34,080 nt of DNA from NORP181 sp047623555 (lineage in GTDB: Bacteria; Pseudomonadota; Alphaproteobacteria; Rhodobacterales; Rhodobacteraceae), in assembly GCA_047623555.1 (NCBI GenBank), contig JBLHMP010000039.1, positions 1 through 34,080 on the forward strand. Reading direction: 5' to 3'. The position numbers were made by a program, and so were the translations under genes. This document shows positions 32,897-34,080 of this stretch, piece after piece; position 1 is the stretch's first letter; each line of letters begins with the position of its first letter. Below the pieces are notes generated by a model that worked only from the letters and a program-made list of their open reading frames with translations, had not been told where the DNA came from and did not search any database.

Positions 32897-33390
32897 TTAG
32901 CGTGGCGGCAGGTGCACAGCGCCATCCAGATGAATAGTGGTGCCGTTCAGGAACGGATTACAAACGAACTGCTCAACCAACAGCGCAATCCTTCGGCAAA
33001 CCCGAGACGCGAGGGAAACGGGATGGTTGCAGCGATAGCGGTGCGTACTTTGGCCGACAAAGTTTCGGTCATCGCGGTTTCAAACAGGCCCGGCGCAATC
33101 GCCATCACCCGGATACCAGCGCGGGAAAATTCGTGCACAGCAGGCAGGCAAAGCAATCGCGCCATAAATCGCCTGCCCCAACTGGCCATCCCGCCAGGCC
33201 ACGGACAGGTGTTGATGATCCCCCGACGTTCGCCTGTATTCGGATCAGCGTCGGCGTCGTCCATGGCGCGGGCGATATCAAAATCAAGGATCGTAACCTT
33301 GGCATCCAGAGATGCCAGCCGCCGGGCCGTTGCCCGACCTAGCTCGCTACCACCGCTAGTCACAAGAACGGCCTGCCCGGAGGTATCCAT
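32897..33390 (-). pseudogene. Decayed SDR, 3-hydroxyacyl-CoA dehydrogenase type 2-like
   Basis: Pieces of an HSD10-type SDR occur in changing frames: QAVLVTSGGSELGRATARRL (start, cofactor loop), then a jump past about 80 missing residues to ADPNTGERRGIINT. The phase then shifts to SVAWRDGQLGQAIYGAIALP, shifts back to EFSRAGIRVMAIAPGLFET and IPFPSRLGFAEG, then shifts again to LLVEQFVCNPFLNGTTIHLD, ending at TAA 32897-32899. At least three frameshifts and one or two deletions remove the catalytic Tyr-Lys region. It was the first gene of the operon, with AAAGG before ATG 33390. Confidence 0.85.
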
Positions 33391-33415
33391 TGGATCGCCT
33401 TTCAAGAGTCAATTA

Positions 33416-33432
33416 GTAAATATAATAATTAC
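33416..33432. promoter_or_regulatory. 17-bp palindrome upstream of the hydroxycinnamate operon
   Basis: GTAAATATAATAATTAC is a palindrome with one mismatched pair, 25 bases before the SDR start codon. Its AT-rich symmetric form and place fit a MarR operator overlapping a promoter. The gap from 33391 to 33609 is otherwise AT-rich with no gene seen. Confidence 0.55.
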
Positions 33433-33609
33433 CTTTCATAACCTTATGTCAAAATTGTTCAAGAAAAATATGACTCCCAGAATTTTGAAAACAATTCCGA
33501 TGCAATACTTAAAGTTGACTTTTTTAGTCACCTACTGAATAACGCACGCGTCAGCCAAGGCGATGCTTTCCCAGCCAGACATCCATAAAACCAGACATAG
33601 GGGGTCAAT

Positions 33610-33953
33610 ATGACCAACGGAATTCTGCGCCGTGCTGGGAAAAGTATGCACGTATTTGCATTAGGGGCCATGGCCTTATCACTTTTTGGAGTTGACGAGG
33701 CCAACGCTGAAAAATCACGGTTGTTGATATTGCCGGCCGTCAGGTCGAGGTCGATAAGGGCGTTCAGCGCGTAGTGTTGGGCGAAGGTCGGATGATCTAT
33801 TCGCTGGCCGTTCTGGATGAAAACCCGTTTGAGCGTGTGGTTGGTTGGAAGGACGACCTGATCCTTTATGATCCCGACGCCTACCGAAAATATCAGGCGG
33901 TGTTCCCCGAAGCGGCGGATATTCCAAACCTCGGCAGCCCCTATGCGGCGGAT
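33610..33953 (+). pseudogene. Iron-siderophore-type ABC binding protein, frameshifted and truncated
   Basis: The start MTNGILRRAGKSMHVFALG is a signal peptide ending near ANAE, with AGGGGG before the ATG. At an A run (33710-33714) the frame slips: with one more A it would continue TVVDIAGRQVEVDKGVQRVV, LGEGRMIYSLAVL and VVGWKDDLILYDPDAYRKYQ. That is the first part of a TroA-fold iron-complex binding protein. Similarity ends at SPYAAD (33953), where IS-like sequence begins. It carries two independent lesions and is not functional as read. Confidence 0.8.
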
Positions 33954-34080
33954 TGTCAATCAGCATTCAAAATTGCCCCCCCATCGGCGCGCAAATTTGC
34001 CCCCCTAAGCGGATGATTTTGGCACGCCTGAGATCGCGTCAAGGTTGTGTAATGCGGTGAGGGAAAGAAAGGAAAAAAGC
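33954..34080 (+). mobile_element. Probable left end of an IS21-family element (continues past window)
   Basis: Sequence from TGT at 33954 interrupts the binding-protein gene. It contains two near copies of a short motif, CAAAATTGCCCCCC (33968-33981) and GCAAATTTGCCCCCC (33991-34005). IS21-type elements start with TGT/TG and carry such repeated sites near each end. The last 25 bases are purine-rich (GGTGAGGGAAAGAAAGG), which could precede a transposase start outside the window. No transposase is visible here. Confidence 0.6.

Noticed and set aside
32897..33405. Calling the 152-residue SDR frame a small functional gene
   Set aside because: It lacks the catalytic Tyr-Lys region and contains stretches that only make sense in other frames.
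1..34080. CRISPR arrays, tRNA or rRNA genes, prophage structural genes
   Set aside because: No regularly spaced repeats, tRNA-like cloverleaf or rRNA sequence, or phage protein was recognised on reading both strands.

Overview
The window looks like part of a chromosome or large replicon of an alphaproteobacterium, most likely Rhodobacterales (Roseobacter type). This rests on the gene families present: a monomeric NADP isocitrate dehydrogenase, an Frc-type sugar ABC transporter with a LacI regulator, a gentisate dioxygenase next to a mycothiol-type isomerase homologue, and hydroxycinnamate genes. It is inferred from protein family resemblance only; no rRNA or tRNA was seen.

Left block (about 0-14.8 kb, mostly minus strand): a truncated LysR regulator, a MarR regulator beside a 3-hydroxybenzoate 4-monooxygenase (mobA), then a long, tightly coupled amide uptake and hydrolysis operon. 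In transcription order it has an AmiC-like cytoplasmic amide sensor, an SPFH/flotillin-like membrane protein, a Tat-exported periplasmic binding protein, two LivH/LivM-type permeases, a LivG-type ATPase, a LivF-type ATPase fused in one reading frame to a complete amidase, and an acyl-CoA ligase. The simplest reading is that an amide is imported, hydrolysed at the transporter and activated to its CoA ester; if the product is 3-hydroxybenzoate, MobA could hydroxylate it. A divergent MarR gene and repeated CTTTTCAAGTA boxes suggest the control circuit.

Middle block (15-26.3 kb): icd with a strong terminator, then a convergent eight-gene sugar operon (binding protein, permease, ATPase, SDR, UxuA mannonate dehydratase, P-loop kinase, AGE-family isomerase, second SDR) opposite a LacI-type regulator. 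It probably handles a hexose or hexonate through mannonate and 2-keto-3-deoxygluconate.

Right block (26.3-34 kb): aromatic catabolism in visible decay. A gentisate 1,2-dioxygenase is preceded by the wrecked 3' end of a glutathione-dependent (zeta-GST) maleylpyruvate isomerase and followed by a short mycothiol-type isomerase homologue that appears to lack two metal ligands. A hydroxycinnamate (cou/fer-like) operon keeps an intact feruloyl-CoA synthase, MarR regulator and enoyl-CoA hydratase. Its SDR, amidohydrolase, acyl-CoA dehydrogenase and second ligase are frameshifted, deleted or joined together. The window ends in a siderophore-type binding protein gene that is frameshifted and cut by what looks like the end of an IS21-type element.

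The most unusual features are the transporter ATPase-amidase fusion inside an operon with a flotillin-like protein and an amide sensor, and the apparent replacement and loss of isomerases around the gentisate dioxygenase. No CRISPR array, tRNA or rRNA gene was recognised.
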